This document shows, in pieces, positions 1 to 6,023 of a stretch of 11,156 bases of DNA; within the stretch, counting starts at the first letter, position 1, and each line of letters opens with the position of its first letter. A program made the position numbers and the translations under genes. Under the pieces are notes generated by a model. The model worked only from the letters and a program-made list of their open reading frames with translations. It was not told the origin of the DNA and ran no database searches. The stretch spans positions 1 to 11,156 of the forward strand of contig DAOVFI010000052.1 of assembly GCA_030673005.1 (NCBI GenBank), read 5' to 3'. This DNA comes from Planctomycetales bacterium (GTDB lineage: Bacteria; Planctomycetota; Phycisphaerae; SM23-33).

Positions 1-423
1 CCGCTCGACCGACTCGCGAAAATGGGCGGGAAAATCCTCATGATCGGCGTCGAAAATAACACAAACACAACCATACACGTCGGGGAGGAATATGCGGATT
101 TCCCAAAAATCAGGCCGTTCCATGAAATCCCCTCGATGAAAGTTCGCGTGCCGGATGGTAGTATAGTCAATCACAAACTCGATACTTCCCCTTCATGCAG
201 TGCCGGTTTTCGGGCGATAGATGAACCTCTCCGGCGGAAGGGTCAGGTGCGGGACGGTCGCCTGGGTGAGGCCGGACTTATGATGATGCGCGGCTCGGAC
301 ATCATAGAGACCGTTTGTGAGATGATCAGGAACAAGCCGGACGCCTTTTTTTGTGCCCGGCCCGGGTGTAAAACCTGCACTACGGCGCGAGCCGTTTTGC
401 GCAAAGCGGGCCGAATTGAATAG
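1..423 (+). CDS. AAC(3)-family N-acetyltransferase, C-terminal part (5' end outside window)
   Basis: The frame is open from base 1 and ends with TAG at 421-423, giving 140 residues of a longer protein. The fragment resembles the C-terminal half of the AAC(3) (aminoglycoside 3-N-acetyltransferase, YokD-like) family, which transfers acetyl from acetyl-CoA to an amino group. Family-like signs are GGKILMIGV followed by NTNTTIHVGEEYA (the 'G-x-N-T-x-H-x-x-E' stretch), then SPSCSAGFRAIDEPL, then an ARPGCKTC cysteine pair near the end as in many YokD-like proteins. Many members are not drug-resistance enzymes and their natural substrates are unknown, so a resistance role should not be assumed. The ATG at 22 lies inside the conserved domain and is not the real start. 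The next gene starts 20 bases downstream on the same strand and is probably co-transcribed. Confidence 0.75.
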   Translation, partial: PLDRLAKMGGKILMIGVENNTNTTIHVGEEYADFPKIRPFHEIPSMKVRVPDGSIVNHKLDTSPSCSAGFRAIDEPLRRKGQVRDGRLGEAGLMMMRGSDIIETVCEMIRNKPDAFFCARPGCKTCTTARAVLRKAGRIE

Positions 424-443
424 TTCGAGCATGTTGATTTTCG

Positions 444-725
444 ATGCGACGTGAAGACGAGATAACTCGATGCAGCATTTGCGGGCGCGAGCCGGTGGCG
501 GATGATTTTCCGCGCCGGGTCTGCCCGCGCTGCGATGCGATGGCGCTGAACGATGCGGCCAGTCCGGCCCGCGCCGACACGAACGACGGAACCGGCGATA
601 ATCCCGTGTTCATCGATTCGAAGCAGTGCTGGCGGTATTACGAATTCGGCGGGTGGGTGACGATGCTGGACAAGGACAACTGCCGCGACTTCCACGAATT
701 CTGTAAATGCAACGGATTGGCGTAG
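444..725 (+). CDS. Small cysteine-rich zinc-ribbon protein, function unknown
   Basis: This 93-residue cytosolic protein has no signal peptide or membrane segment. Its N-terminus carries two CxxC knuckles (C10-SI-C13 and C27-PR-C30) spaced like a rubredoxin-type zinc ribbon. A polar Ala/Asp-rich linker (about 36-53) follows. The C-terminal block (about 54-93) is rich in aromatic residues and contains C62, C80, C87 and C89, with the phrases VFIDSKQCW and FGGWVTMLDKDNC; this block looks like the constrained part of the protein. No strong Shine-Dalgarno sequence precedes the ATG, which fits translation following the AAC(3)-like gene 20 bases upstream. I do not recognise the family. A metal-binding role is inferred from the cysteines only. 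Confidence 0.6.
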   Translation: MRREDEITRCSICGREPVADDFPRRVCPRCDAMALNDAASPARADTNDGTGDNPVFIDSKQCWRYYEFGGWVTMLDKDNCRDFHEFCKCNGLA

Positions 726-731
726 AAAAAT

Positions 732-896
732 TAGTCCACGAATTACACGAATTACACGAATTTTAAAAAACGTAACCGTTCAGGCCTATGCCGAAAAAAA
801 GAGCAATTCTTACCACGCATAGTATTTATCACTCCGGCCATGTTACGGTATCCATTTGTTTTAAATATTCGTGTAATTCGTGTAATTCGTGGACTA
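732..896. repeat. 30-bp perfect inverted repeat built of 9-nt units (arms 732-761 and 867-896)
   Basis: The left arm begins TAGTCCACGAATTACACG and the right arm (ending CGTGGACTA) is its exact reverse complement over 30 bases, with a 105-base spacer. Inside each arm the 9-mer ATTCGTGTA repeats nearly three times. The element fills the gap between two convergent genes. A transcript could fold it into a long stem, so a role at the 3' ends is possible. No open frame in the spacer looks like a gene. Confidence 0.85.
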
Positions 897-906
897 TTTC
901 TGCTCA

Positions 907-923
907 GTGTAATCCGTGGACTA
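907..923 (-). repeat. Third, degenerate copy of the ATTCGTG repeat, overlapping the stop of the GspB-like gene
   Basis: Read on the minus strand this is TAGTCCACGGATTACAC, matching the first 17 bases of the 30-bp arms except for one A-to-G change. It lies in the same orientation as the 867-896 arm, with a 10-base gap. Its first three bases are the TAG stop codon of the GspB-like gene. Confidence 0.75.
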
Positions 924-1700
924 CATTCGCAGCACCATTCGCTTGCCGTCTTTTTCCAGTACGACGTGGTATTTGTCGATGGTGATGACGCGTGCGCCGT
1001 CGATTTCATCTCCGACTGTCACCATCTGCTTGTTGATGATGGCGTAGTTACCTATGTCGGAGGCCAGGATTCCGCCGAGTTTGAACGGTTCGGGTTTTGG
1101 GGTGGGCGGTATAGGTTTGGTGAGCGTGTGCCAGTCCGGCAGCATGATTTGTTGTATCCGGGCGGCGTCGGGGTTTGGGATCACTGCGACGGTTGGATGT
1201 GGTTCTTTTTCCTCGGAGAGGGTGTGTGCAGCAGGGGATTCCGGGCAGTTTGCGAGCAGGCCTTCGACGCTCCACAGGCTGTGCAGTTCCACCGGACCGG
1301 CAGCGTCGATTTCAGGGGAAACATTTTCGCCGCCGGAGTCGGCATCTTCAGCCAAAGGGATTTTATCGGCCTGGACCAGGCCCGCTGCGAAGTTGCCGGC
1401 GCCGGCCCGGGCTGGTCCGGCACCCTTTGGCGGGCCTGAAAGGTGCATCATTACCGCAACAACAGCAATCATGCAGACGCCGAGTATTACGACTCCGCGT
1501 ATGCTCGTTTGATTCCTGCCGAACAGGTGATGAATCTTTTTTTCCAGCGTGGGACGGTGATGGTCCGCTTCATCGAGAGTCTCGTCGTAGAGGCACAATA
1601 TGTTCCGTCCCGGCGCGTGCGAAGGCCCGTCGCCACTGCCGCCGGGGTCGCATTTACCGGCCAGGTCGGCGCGCTTGAGAGCATCGTTAATCAGGCTCAT
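921..1700 (-). CDS. GspB-like type II secretion/pilus accessory membrane protein
   Basis: This 259-residue protein starts MSLINDALKRA, the cytosolic signature of GspB-type proteins. A single transmembrane helix follows at about residues 68-86 (IRGVVILGVCMIAVVAVMM). A long Pro/Ala/Gly-rich periplasmic linker leads to a C-terminal beta-rich domain of about 57 residues (KLGGILASDIGNYAIINKQ, then VGDEIDGARV and VVLEKDGKRMVL) that matches the GspB/PulB C-terminal domain. Such proteins pair with a GspA ATPase and help place or assemble the secretin complex in peptidoglycan. The ATG at 1700 is preceded by a strong AAGGAGG (1706-1712) and overlaps the stop of the ATPase gene by one base (TGATG), indicating translational coupling. 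The stop codon lies in an ATTCGTG-type repeat. No other secretion genes are in the window. Confidence 0.72.
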   Translation of the reverse strand: MSLINDALKRADLAGKCDPGGSGDGPSHAPGRNILCLYDETLDEADHHRPTLEKKIHHLFGRNQTSIRGVVILGVCMIAVVAVMMHLSGPPKGAGPARAGAGNFAAGLVQADKIPLAEDADSGGENVSPEIDAAGPVELHSLWSVEGLLANCPESPAAHTLSEEKEPHPTVAVIPNPDAARIQQIMLPDWHTLTKPIPPTPKPEPFKLGGILASDIGNYAIINKQMVTVGDEIDGARVITIDKYHVVLEKDGKRMVLRM

Positions 1701-2509
1701 CAGGCGGCCTCCTTCATGTCGCGAATTGCCAGCCGGACGACCCTCTCATCGATGCCGTCAGCGCCCATAACGTACCCGGACAGGAGTATCCTGTCGCTGA
1801 TGGCGTTTATCATCCGGGGCGTGCCGCCGGAGTAGTGATAGATTTCGTCGATTGCCGCCTCGTCGAATTGCATCGAGTTGTCGGCCCCGGCGACGGTCAG
1901 GCGATGCTGGAGATACCCGGTAGTCTCGGCCCGGCTGAGCTTGTTGAGGTGATAACGGACCGTAATACGCTGAGCAAGTTGGCGAAGGGCGGGACAACGT
2001 AATTTCCGGCGCAGTTCAGGCTGGCCGACAAGGACGATCTGGAGCAGTTTGCGCGAATCCGTCTCGAGGTTGCTAAGCAGACGGGTCGTTTCCAGAAGTT
2101 CCGTGGACATGTCTTGGGCCTCGTCGATGATGAGCACGGCGTCCTGGCCGGCGTCGCTGACGCGGAGCAGGAACGAATTGAGCGTGTTCAGGCACGCCAG
2201 GCGGTCCTGGCTGGGCCCTTCCATGCCGAACTCGATGACGATGGACCGCAGCAGTTGCGTGGCGGAGAGCATGGGATTGAGAATCAGCGCGGTGTGAAAA
2301 TTCTCGTCGAGGCGGTTGAGCAGTTCCCGGCAGAGCGTGGTCTTGCCGGCGCCGACTTCACCTGTGAGCAGTACAAAACCCTTCCGCTGGCGGATGCCGA
2401 ACAGCATGTGATTCATCGCCGTGCGGTGCTGGGCGGTCGGGTAAAGAAACTTCGGGTCGGGCGTTACGTTGAAGGGAGGTTCTTTCAGGTTGTAGTGGTC
2501 AAGGTACAT
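1700..2509 (-). CDS. ExeA/GspA-like AAA+ ATPase
   Basis: This 269-residue ATPase of the ExeA/GspA/MshM group starts MYLDHYNLKEPPFNVTPDP, the usual opening of the family. Walker A is G50-EVGAGKTT, Walker B is VLIIDE (125-130) followed by AQD, the sensor-1 strand is IVLVGQPELR (about 158-167), and a QR pair lies at 180-181. GTPRMINAISDRIL in the C-terminal helical part is also typical. Long ExeA proteins carry a peptidoglycan-binding tail; this one is short, as in MshM, and lacks it. It would use ATP at the inner-membrane face together with the GspB-like protein whose start overlaps its stop. A moderate ribosome site (CAGGAAA) lies about 8 bases before the ATG. The membership is clear; which machine it serves is not. 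Confidence 0.85.
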   Translation of the reverse strand: MYLDHYNLKEPPFNVTPDPKFLYPTAQHRTAMNHMLFGIRQRKGFVLLTGEVGAGKTTLCRELLNRLDENFHTALILNPMLSATQLLRSIVIEFGMEGPSQDRLACLNTLNSFLLRVSDAGQDAVLIIDEAQDMSTELLETTRLLSNLETDSRKLLQIVLVGQPELRRKLRCPALRQLAQRITVRYHLNKLSRAETTGYLQHRLTVAGADNSMQFDEAAIDEIYHYSGGTPRMINAISDRILLSGYVMGADGIDERVVRLAIRDMKEAA

Positions 2510-2613
2510 TGTATTTTTTCCTGTTTTATCCGCGGCGGGATCGGCGGATACATCGTCGCATATTTGGTATCGTCAAATTGCCCCTCCTGCTTTACCAGCA
2601 AAGTCAACCTGTT

Positions 2614-2622
2614 TGTTATAAT
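2614..2622 (+). promoter_or_regulatory. Extended -10 promoter candidate (TGTTATAAT)
   Basis: A perfect TATAAT (2617-2622) is preceded by TGT, forming an extended -10. There is no convincing -35 at 16-18 bases. If used, transcription would begin near 2629 and the leader of the deoxyhypusine-synthase-like gene would include the whole palindromic element. Confidence 0.4.
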
Positions 2623-2650
2623 CGGAATCGCCGTGTGCCGGGACATGGGC

Positions 2651-2748
2651 GTAGGCCGGGACGGAGCGCAGCGGAGTCCCGGCTTTTTTCTGCGTCGAAG
2701 TCGCTACCCCGATTCGCCGGGACTCCGCTGCGTTCCGTCCCGGCCTAC
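2651..2748. repeat. Composite REP/BIME-like palindrome, copy 1 (arms 2651-2683 and 2716-2748)
   Basis: Two inverted 33-nt units are separated by 32 bases, and the arms are complementary at 32 of 33 positions. Each unit reads GTAG followed by a smaller hairpin with stem GCCGGGAC/GTCCCGGC and a 13-nt loop. GTAG at the 5' foot of a short hairpin is the known signature of REP sequences recognised by REP-associated tyrosine transposases. Copy 2 lies at 5927-6020. Confidence 0.85.
2655..2689 (+). terminator. Terminator-like hairpin plus T6 inside REP copy 1
   Basis: An 8-bp GC-rich stem (2655-2662 with 2676-2683) is followed directly by TTTTTT (2684-2689). It faces the plus strand, between the extended -10 candidate and the deoxyhypusine-synthase-like gene, so it could lower expression of that gene. 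It could also simply be a property of the repeat. Confidence 0.45.
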
Positions 2749-2798
2749 GCGCTACGCGCTCCGTCCCGGCCTACGCGCTCCGTCCCGACCTACGCGCT
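2735..2798. repeat. 19-bp tandem array of truncated REP units
   Basis: The unit CCGTCCCGGCCTACGCGCT occurs at 2735-2753, 2761-2779 and 2780-2798 (one base different in the last), with a 7-base partial copy (ACGCGCT) at 2754-2760. On the minus strand a rotation of it, GTAGGCCGGGACGGAGCGC, equals the first 19 bases of the 33-nt REP unit. The array therefore consists of 5' REP halves attached to the right arm of copy 1. Confidence 0.85.
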
Positions 2799-2841
2799 GG
2801 ACTTTCATTTGCGATTAGGCGATAAAATAAGCGGTGAATTT

Positions 2842-3825
2842 ATGGCGAGTCGGTACGAGATATTCGATACGTCGCGGCTGGACATTCGCCCGCTGGCCGA
2901 GCGGGAGTCTCTGGTCGATATTTCGCACGTCCTGGCGGTGGGCCAGTCCGACGAGGCATTCGAGCATGAGTCCCTGGGCGTCCTGGCAGAGCGGATCGTG
3001 CGCTCGCGCGACAGCGGCGGGGCCGTGGTGCTGATGATGGGCGCACACGTCATAAAGGACGGGCTGAGCCGTTACGTCATTGACCTGATGCGCCGGCGTC
3101 TGGTGGACGTGGTGGCGATGAACGGGGCAGGGATTATCCACGACTACGAACTGGCGCTCATCGGGGCGACCAGCGAGTCCGTCGCCCGATATATCCGCAC
3201 GGGCCAATTCGGCCTTTGGAAAGAAACCGGTCGGCTCAACGACATTGTCGCGGCCGGCGCCGCTGAGGGACTGGGACTGGGCGAGGCAGTCGGCAGGGAG
3301 ATCGCCGGCGGCGACTATCCGCACCGCGACATCAGCATCTTCGCAGCCGGTTACGAACTGGGAATCCCGGTAACCGTCCACGTCGGCATCGGCTACGACA
3401 TCATCCACGCCCATCCCAACTTCGACGCATTGGCTTTCGGGGCCGCCAGCGGGCGCGACTTTCTCATATTCGCCCGCTTTATCGAGAACCTCGAAGGTGG
3501 CGTGCTGCTGTGCTACGGCTCAGCCGTCATGGCGCCGGAGGTGTATCTAAAAGCCCTGTCAATGGCCCGAAACGTCGCCGAAACCGATGGCCGCCGGATT
3601 TGCCGTTTCACTACGGCTGTGTTCGACCTGATGGACCTGCCGGACGATTTGACTACCACCCCGCCGGACACGGAACCGGCCTACTACTACCGACCCTTCA
3701 AGACGATTCTCGTCCGCACAGTCGCCGACGGCGGAGAGAGTTTCTACATACAAGGCCGGCACCGCGCCACAATGCCCGCGCTGCACGGCGGGATCATCGC
3801 ACGCCTAAAAACTCGTAAACCTTGA
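2842..3825 (+). CDS. Deoxyhypusine-synthase-like protein of unknown substrate
   Basis: This 327-residue cytosolic protein resembles, distantly, deoxyhypusine synthase and its bacterial relatives (NAD-dependent transfer of the aminobutyl group of spermidine; some bacterial relatives make homospermidine). Recognisable stretches are GGAVVLMMGAHVIKDGLS (59-76), RLVDVVAMNGAGIIHDYELA (86-105), IPVTVHVGIGYDIIH (175-189), GGVLLCYGSAVMAPEV (219-234) and a late RPFKTI whose K287 is placed like the catalytic lysine of true synthases in the SWGKI motif. I chose ATG 2842 because GGTGA lies just upstream and homology begins there; a longer frame reaching to 2509 only translates repeats. Bacteria normally lack eIF5A, so deoxyhypusine synthesis is unlikely and the substrate is unknown. 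The next gene starts 17 bases downstream. Confidence 0.68.
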   Translation: MASRYEIFDTSRLDIRPLAERESLVDISHVLAVGQSDEAFEHESLGVLAERIVRSRDSGGAVVLMMGAHVIKDGLSRYVIDLMRRRLVDVVAMNGAGIIHDYELALIGATSESVARYIRTGQFGLWKETGRLNDIVAAGAAEGLGLGEAVGREIAGGDYPHRDISIFAAGYELGIPVTVHVGIGYDIIHAHPNFDALAFGAASGRDFLIFARFIENLEGGVLLCYGSAVMAPEVYLKALSMARNVAETDGRRICRFTTAVFDLMDLPDDLTTTPPDTEPAYYYRPFKTILVRTVADGGESFYIQGRHRATMPALHGGIIARLKTRKP

Positions 3826-3842
3826 AATGTAAAGGAAATGCA

Positions 3843-5048
3843 ATGCGATGGATGACTACATTCTGGATTGGGTGTTTATCGATATGCTTTTTCATAGTTG
3901 CCGAGGCTACGGCAAGGCCGGCGACCTCGGGCAAGGCGCCGGCGTCCAGGCCGGCGCCGGTCGAGAAGATATACGTGGAATTTTCCCGTCACCTTGAGCG
4001 GGCCATCAATACCGGCAACGCCAAGTTCTGTGACAAGTGCATCGATCTGGACGCGCTAGTTGCTAAGAGTGCGGCGGGGTTGAAGGTTTCAGCCGCATGC
4101 ATAAAGGACTTTCGCGACGGAGTGGAAGAGCGGTTTTCATTTGCCAAGGTGATGTGTGATTTTGTGCAGAAGAGCGGGAAATACAAGTTGCTGAGAATTC
4201 GTCGGATAAACGGCAGGGTCTGTGCCTTGTTTCGCCTGGCTGGTGAAGACGGACTCAACTACCACGATCTCCTGCTCAAAACCGACAGGAAGGGTCGTGT
4301 AAAGATAGAGGACTTGTACGTACATATGAGCGGAGAATGGCTTAGTCGGACCTTCCGCCGGGGCCTCTTGCCACTAGCCCTACTGGACAAGTCGGGCAGG
4401 CCGAGGAAAGGCATTTCAGGACCTGACGCCGACTACATCAAGAATATCTTCACCATCAGGCGCATGCAGCAGTTAGCCGCAGTCGGTAAGTTCAAGGACG
4501 CTCTTGTAGTGTACAGAGCGCTTCCGCGTTCGGTTCAACGCCGCAAGGGGATACTCATTCTGAGGGTTCTGTGGGCGACGAATGTGGGCGACAAAGAGTT
4601 AAAATCCGCCATCGAAGCCTTCGTCAAGGCCTATCCAAACGATCCCGCCGTCGATATGCACGTGATTGACTTGTATTTCATGAAGAAGCAGTTTGACAGG
4701 GTGCTTAAGGCCTTGAACCGGGTCGAGAAACGCGTCGGAGGAGACCCTTACCTTCACTATTACCGTGCGCTCATATATAAGGAGAAGAATCAATCGGCAG
4801 AGTGCAAGAAATGGGCTCGCAGAGCAATCGCTGAAGAACAGGATATGGTGGAGCCGTACTCGCTGCTTCTGTCCCATTCGCTGGATGAGAAGGACTTCAA
4901 GGAAACATCCCGCCTGCTGACCGTTTTTGAAACCAGACTGGGATTCGAAATTGAGGACCTTACGAAGATTGCCGAGTACGCCGAGTTCGTCAAATCGTCC
5001 GAGTACAAGGCCTGGCTCAAGTTGCGTAAAAAGACGGTGAAGCATTAA
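3843..5048 (+). CDS. Secreted helical-repeat (TPR-like) protein, function unknown
   Basis: This 401-residue protein has a clear N-terminal signal peptide: MRWM, a hydrophobic core (about 5-20), then EATA-RP as a plausible signal peptidase I site near residue 24. A Pro/Ala/Ser spacer follows (25-40). A mixed domain (about 41-195) includes C65 and C68 in FCDKC. The C-terminal half, from about residue 200, is made of helix pairs with TPR-like phrases (GKFKDALVVYRALP, KKQFDRVLKALNRV, YLHYYRALIYKEKNQSAECK). TPR proteins bind other proteins, so a periplasmic scaffold or binding role is likely, with no catalytic motif seen. ATG 3843 is preferred over TTG 3822 because AAGGAAA lies 6 bases upstream. 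It lies 17 bases after the deoxyhypusine-synthase-like gene and is probably in one operon with it. Base composition looks less GC-rich than that of its neighbours. Confidence 0.65.
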   Translation: MRWMTTFWIGCLSICFFIVAEATARPATSGKAPASRPAPVEKIYVEFSRHLERAINTGNAKFCDKCIDLDALVAKSAAGLKVSAACIKDFRDGVEERFSFAKVMCDFVQKSGKYKLLRIRRINGRVCALFRLAGEDGLNYHDLLLKTDRKGRVKIEDLYVHMSGEWLSRTFRRGLLPLALLDKSGRPRKGISGPDADYIKNIFTIRRMQQLAAVGKFKDALVVYRALPRSVQRRKGILILRVLWATNVGDKELKSAIEAFVKAYPNDPAVDMHVIDLYFMKKQFDRVLKALNRVEKRVGGDPYLHYYRALIYKEKNQSAECKKWARRAIAEEQDMVEPYSLLLSHSLDEKDFKETSRLLTVFETRLGFEIEDLTKIAEYAEFVKSSEYKAWLKLRKKTVKH

Positions 5049-5109
5049 GGTGGACCTGGCTTTGTTACTCTGCAAAGTTACTCGGTGGCATAGGGTCGCC
5101 AGACGTTCC

Positions 5110-5895
5110 CTACGACTCGTATGGAAACGTTTCTGACCAAGGCGTCTTTGATAACTGCACCAACAGTCGCCCGAGGTGTTCGGCGGCGCCGTCGATTAGG
5201 CCTTTGCCTTTCTCGGCAGAGGCTTTGCGGACGTCGCCGCCGGCGGATGCAGGGATGTGCAGGTGCCAGGGCTTGACGAAATAGACGCCTTCGCCGGCCA
5301 AGGCCTCAACCGCCGGTTTTTGCCCCCACGGAAAGACGTCGAATTTATCCTTTCGCACCAGGTCTTCGCGCAGGTGGAGCATCCGCGAGGTTTCCGATTC
5401 GCCGCCGTGGTCGCTGACATCTTCTACCAGCGGCGGCTTGCTCAGAGCCGACGGATAAGACACCAGGCACACGAAGGCGCCCTCGCCGGGTCTGTTCCTT
5501 CCGACGTGTGCCCGCATAGTCGCCCGAATCGTATCGGTGTTTCCGCCGTGCCCGTCGAAAAGGGCGATCTTGCGGATGCCGTCTTCTTCCAGGGCCGAGA
5601 TTATGTCCAGGATCACATGCATCAGCGTCTGCACGCCGATCCGGCAGGCGAACGGGAAGGCCTTGAAGTTGACGTTGTTGCCGATCGGCAGTGTCGGATA
5701 CATCAGGACCCGCGCATCCTGCTCGTTGGCGAGAATCACCGCCCGCCGGACGACCGCATCGCACTGCCAGTGATCCGTCCCGTACGGCAGCACCGGCCCG
5801 TGGGGTTCGACCGACCCGATGCCAATCGCCACGACCTCCGGGCCGAACGCCCGAACGTCCTCAATCGTCATTTCCATCAGGATTCCGTTAGACAT
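5110..5895 (-). CDS. Creatininase-family metal-dependent amidohydrolase
   Basis: This 261-residue cytosolic protein has the usual length for the creatininase family, metal-dependent hydrolases that open cyclic amides (creatinine, formamidopyrimidines) or trim peptides. Family motifs are all present: IGSVEPHGPVLPYGTDH (26-42; ligand-type E30, H32, D41), YPTLPIGNN (66-74), FDGHGGN (113-119; H116) and DHGGESETS (162-170; E166). Motifs alone do not reveal the substrate. The ATG at 5895 is chosen because GGAGA ends 8 bases upstream; ATG 5910 would place that site inside the gene, and the frame further upstream only reads through a palindromic repeat. It is separated from dxs on the same strand by 128 bases containing a terminator-like element, so it is probably a separate transcript. 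It is convergent with the secreted TPR-like gene. Confidence 0.85.
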   Translation of the reverse strand: MSNGILMEMTIEDVRAFGPEVVAIGIGSVEPHGPVLPYGTDHWQCDAVVRRAVILANEQDARVLMYPTLPIGNNVNFKAFPFACRIGVQTLMHVILDIISALEEDGIRKIALFDGHGGNTDTIRATMRAHVGRNRPGEGAFVCLVSYPSALSKPPLVEDVSDHGGESETSRMLHLREDLVRKDKFDVFPWGQKPAVEALAGEGVYFVKPWHLHIPASAGGDVRKASAEKGKGLIDGAAEHLGRLLVQLSKTPWSETFPYES

Positions 5896-5903
5896 AGGAT
5901 ATT

Positions 5904-5908
5904 TCTCC
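5904..5908 (-). promoter_or_regulatory. Ribosome-binding site deciding the creatininase-family start
   Basis: GGAGA on the minus strand, 8 bases before ATG 5895. It overlaps the alternative start ATG 5910, which argues for the shorter protein. Confidence 0.65.
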
Positions 5909-5926
5909 ATAAGGCAAAGAATCAGT

Positions 5927-6020
5927 GTAGGCCGGGACGGAGCGCAGCGAAGTCCCGGCAATTTTAATACGAAATAGAACCGAAAAAGCCGGGACTCCGC
6001 TACGCTCCGTCCCAGCCTAC
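5927..6020. repeat. Composite REP/BIME-like palindrome, copy 2 (arms 5927-5959 and 5988-6020)
   Basis: Same architecture as 2651-2748: inverted 33-nt units, each starting GTAG on its own strand, with a 28-base centre. The left arm differs from copy 1 at one position and the right arm at three, while the central spacers are unrelated. The right arm ends 3 bases after the dxs stop codon. Confidence 0.85.
5983..6016 (-). terminator. Intrinsic terminator of the ispA-dxs operon, formed by a REP unit
   Basis: On the minus strand, just after the dxs TAA, an 8-bp stem GCTGGGAC/GTCCCGGC (one G-U pair, 13-nt loop) is followed directly by TTTTT. This is the form of a factor-independent terminator at the correct position and orientation. 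Confidence 0.6.
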
Positions 6021-6023
6021 CAC

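Larger units (their letters stand above)
2510..2841. other. 332-base divergent intergenic region with promoter and REP-like elements
   Basis: The region lies between the divergent ATPase gene and the deoxyhypusine-synthase-like gene. It holds a plus-strand extended -10 candidate (2614-2622), a composite palindrome (2651-2748) and a 19-bp tandem array (2735-2798). An open frame runs through it into the downstream gene, but its translation consists of repeat-derived Arg/Pro/Ser/Ala sequence and I do not regard it as coding. Confidence 0.7.

Noticed and set aside
1..423. Aminoglycoside resistance determinant
   Set aside because: Only family membership is visible, in a chromosomal-looking context with no mobile element; many family members have no resistance role.
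243..695. 150-codon minus-strand open frame
   Set aside because: It is antisense to the AAC(3)-like and zinc-ribbon genes with no recognisable domain.
732..923. CRISPR-like array
   Set aside because: The units are 9-nt direct repeats without spacers inside an inverted repeat; no cas genes and no regular spacer structure.
840..1439. 199-codon plus-strand open frame
   Set aside because: It begins in the ATTCGTG repeat (IRVIRVIRG) and is antisense to the GspB-like gene.
2114..2818. 234-codon plus-strand open frame
   Set aside because: It is antisense to the ExeA-like ATPase, which has clear Walker motifs, and ends in the REP array; no family resemblance.
2509..2841. 111-residue N-terminal extension of the deoxyhypusine-synthase-like protein
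   Set aside because: It translates the palindrome and 19-bp array (RPGRSAAESRLF-type sequence); homology and a ribosome site start at ATG 2842.
5049..5109. Terminator between the convergent TPR-like and creatininase-family genes
   Set aside because: Only a weak 5-bp CTTTG/CAAAG pairing without a T-run is visible.
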